Of a stretch of DNA of 6,804 bases, positions 6,430-6,804 are shown one piece after another (position 1 is the first letter of the stretch; each line of letters opens with the position of its first letter). Source of the DNA: Candidatus Woesearchaeota archaeon (GTDB lineage Archaea; Nanobdellota; Nanobdellia; Woesearchaeales; JACPBV01); assembly GCA_016180165.1 (NCBI GenBank), contig JACPBU010000080.1:1-6804 (forward strand), given 5' to 3'. The translations under genes and the position numbers were made by a program. The notes beneath the pieces are model-generated. The model worked only from the letters and a program-made list of their open reading frames with translations. It was not told the DNA's origin and made no database searches.

Positions 6430-6545
6430 CCCAATTATTTTAAAGTCTTTATAGAATGCTTTTTCGAGGATGCACCCGTAATGTTCTTGTAATTATTTTT
6501 TCCTTCGTGATAGATTTAAGAGAATTAACTGGGAAAATATCAGCA
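6430..6545. promoter_or_regulatory. AT-rich divergent intergenic region, possible TATA elements in both directions
   Basis: This 116-base gap separates the minus-strand operon from the plus-strand gene. On the minus strand TATAAA (6453-6448) lies 19-24 bases before the toxin-gene ATG. On the plus strand TTTAAG (6515-6520) lies 26-31 bases before the ATG at 6546. Neither start has a clear Shine-Dalgarno sequence, which would fit leaderless archaeal mRNAs, although the minus-strand spacing is a little short. Both elements are weak matches. No hairpin terminator is seen. Confidence 0.3.
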
Positions 6546-6804
6546 ATGAAAGCTAAGGAGAAGCAATACGTTAGCGTTGTAATTGGTCTTATTATCCTTG
6601 GAGCGATAGTTGCATTAATTTATTACAAACCTTCAGAGCAAGTCATAGCAATTACAACAACTACAACCACATTAAAAGCATTTTATCAAGTAAATGTAAA
6701 GTTTGTTAATCACCTTCAAGCGGGTTTGCCTGAACAGGATGTGTTCATTGTATTAAATACTACTCCTTCAGGTCTTGTATCAAGAGCAGAAGTAAGTGAT
6801 ACAA
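6546..6804 (+). CDS. Membrane-anchored protein with Thr-tract linker and beta-type ectodomain (partial, runs off right edge)
   Basis: The first 86 residues are visible. After MKAKEKQY comes one membrane helix (about residues 9-27, VSVVIGLIILGAIVALIYY), then a linker with six threonines in a row (ITTTTTTLK), then FYQVNVKFVNHLQAGLPEQ and DVFIVLNTTPSGLVSRAEV. The last part resembles a carboxypeptidase-regulatory-like or Ig-like beta-sandwich of surface proteins; this is weak. Positive charges before the helix put the N-terminus inside and the rest outside. An in-frame GTG at 6507 could extend the protein by 13 codons, but the ATG is the simpler start. One sampled 60-base line has about 33% GC, below the Cys-rich part of the neighbouring operon. 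Function unknown. It is divergently transcribed from the operon, so no functional link can be claimed. Confidence 0.75.
   Translation, partial: MKAKEKQYVSVVIGLIILGAIVALIYYKPSEQVIAITTTTTTLKAFYQVNVKFVNHLQAGLPEQDVFIVLNTTPSGLVSRAEVSDT

Noticed and set aside
6491..6504. T-rich run as a transcription terminator
   Set aside because: No upstream plus-strand gene ends here and no hairpin precedes it; it lies in a divergent promoter region.
1..6804. IS element, CRISPR array, tRNA or integrase attachment site
   Set aside because: No inverted-repeat-bounded transposase, regularly spaced repeat, cloverleaf or duplicated tRNA end was visible on either strand.

Overview
The window looks like chromosomal DNA of an archaeon, most likely a small-genome DPANN-type lineage (Woesearchaeota or Pacearchaeota-like). 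This is an inference. The basis is large surface proteins built from CARDB-like beta-sandwiches, a cysteine-dense stalk and gingipain-type (peptidase family C25) folds, very dense N-x-S/T sequons, a Thr-tract-linked membrane protein, and a GGTGA ribosome-binding motif. There are no RNA genes, IS elements, CRISPR arrays or long direct repeats that I can see.

Layout. About 95% of the window is one minus-strand, three-gene, overlapping operon read from right to left. (1) 6429-3022 encodes a 1135-residue modular protein: CARDB-like sandwich, stalk with 38 cysteines, beta domain, N-terminal half of a C25 fold, a Rossmann-like domain, a hydrophobic pretoxin-like segment, and a C-terminal domain with a PD-(D/E)xK-nuclease-like residue pattern. 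(2) 3025-2336 encodes a 229-residue soluble protein whose start overlaps the stop of gene 1 (ATGA/TGATG). Its position, cytosolic character and lower GC are those of an immunity gene. (3) 2352-586, overlapping gene 2 by 17 bases, encodes a secreted protein. It starts with a signal peptide, carries the C-terminal half of a C25 fold in which both catalytic residues seem replaced (His to Lys, Cys to Glu), and continues into beta-sandwiches. It stops at an in-frame TAG inside a CARDB-like domain, yet the same frame stays open and clearly coding for the remaining 195 codons to the window edge (585-1). On the right, after a 116-base AT-rich divergent intergenic region, a plus-strand gene starts at 6546 and runs off the window. 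It encodes a protein with an N-terminal membrane anchor.

How it may work. The most economical reading is an archaeal polymorphic toxin-immunity locus: a surface-displayed stalk carries a C-terminal nuclease toxin, followed by its translationally coupled immunity gene. The two flanking surface-protein genes carry complementary halves of one C25 peptidase fold. That suggests either recombination of a toxin-immunity cassette into a C25 surface-protein gene or a split protein that reassembles. Two signs of decay or recoding temper this: the toxin gene has no signal peptide and begins inside a domain, and the third gene has the internal TAG. Domain names come from reading motifs by eye, without database searches.
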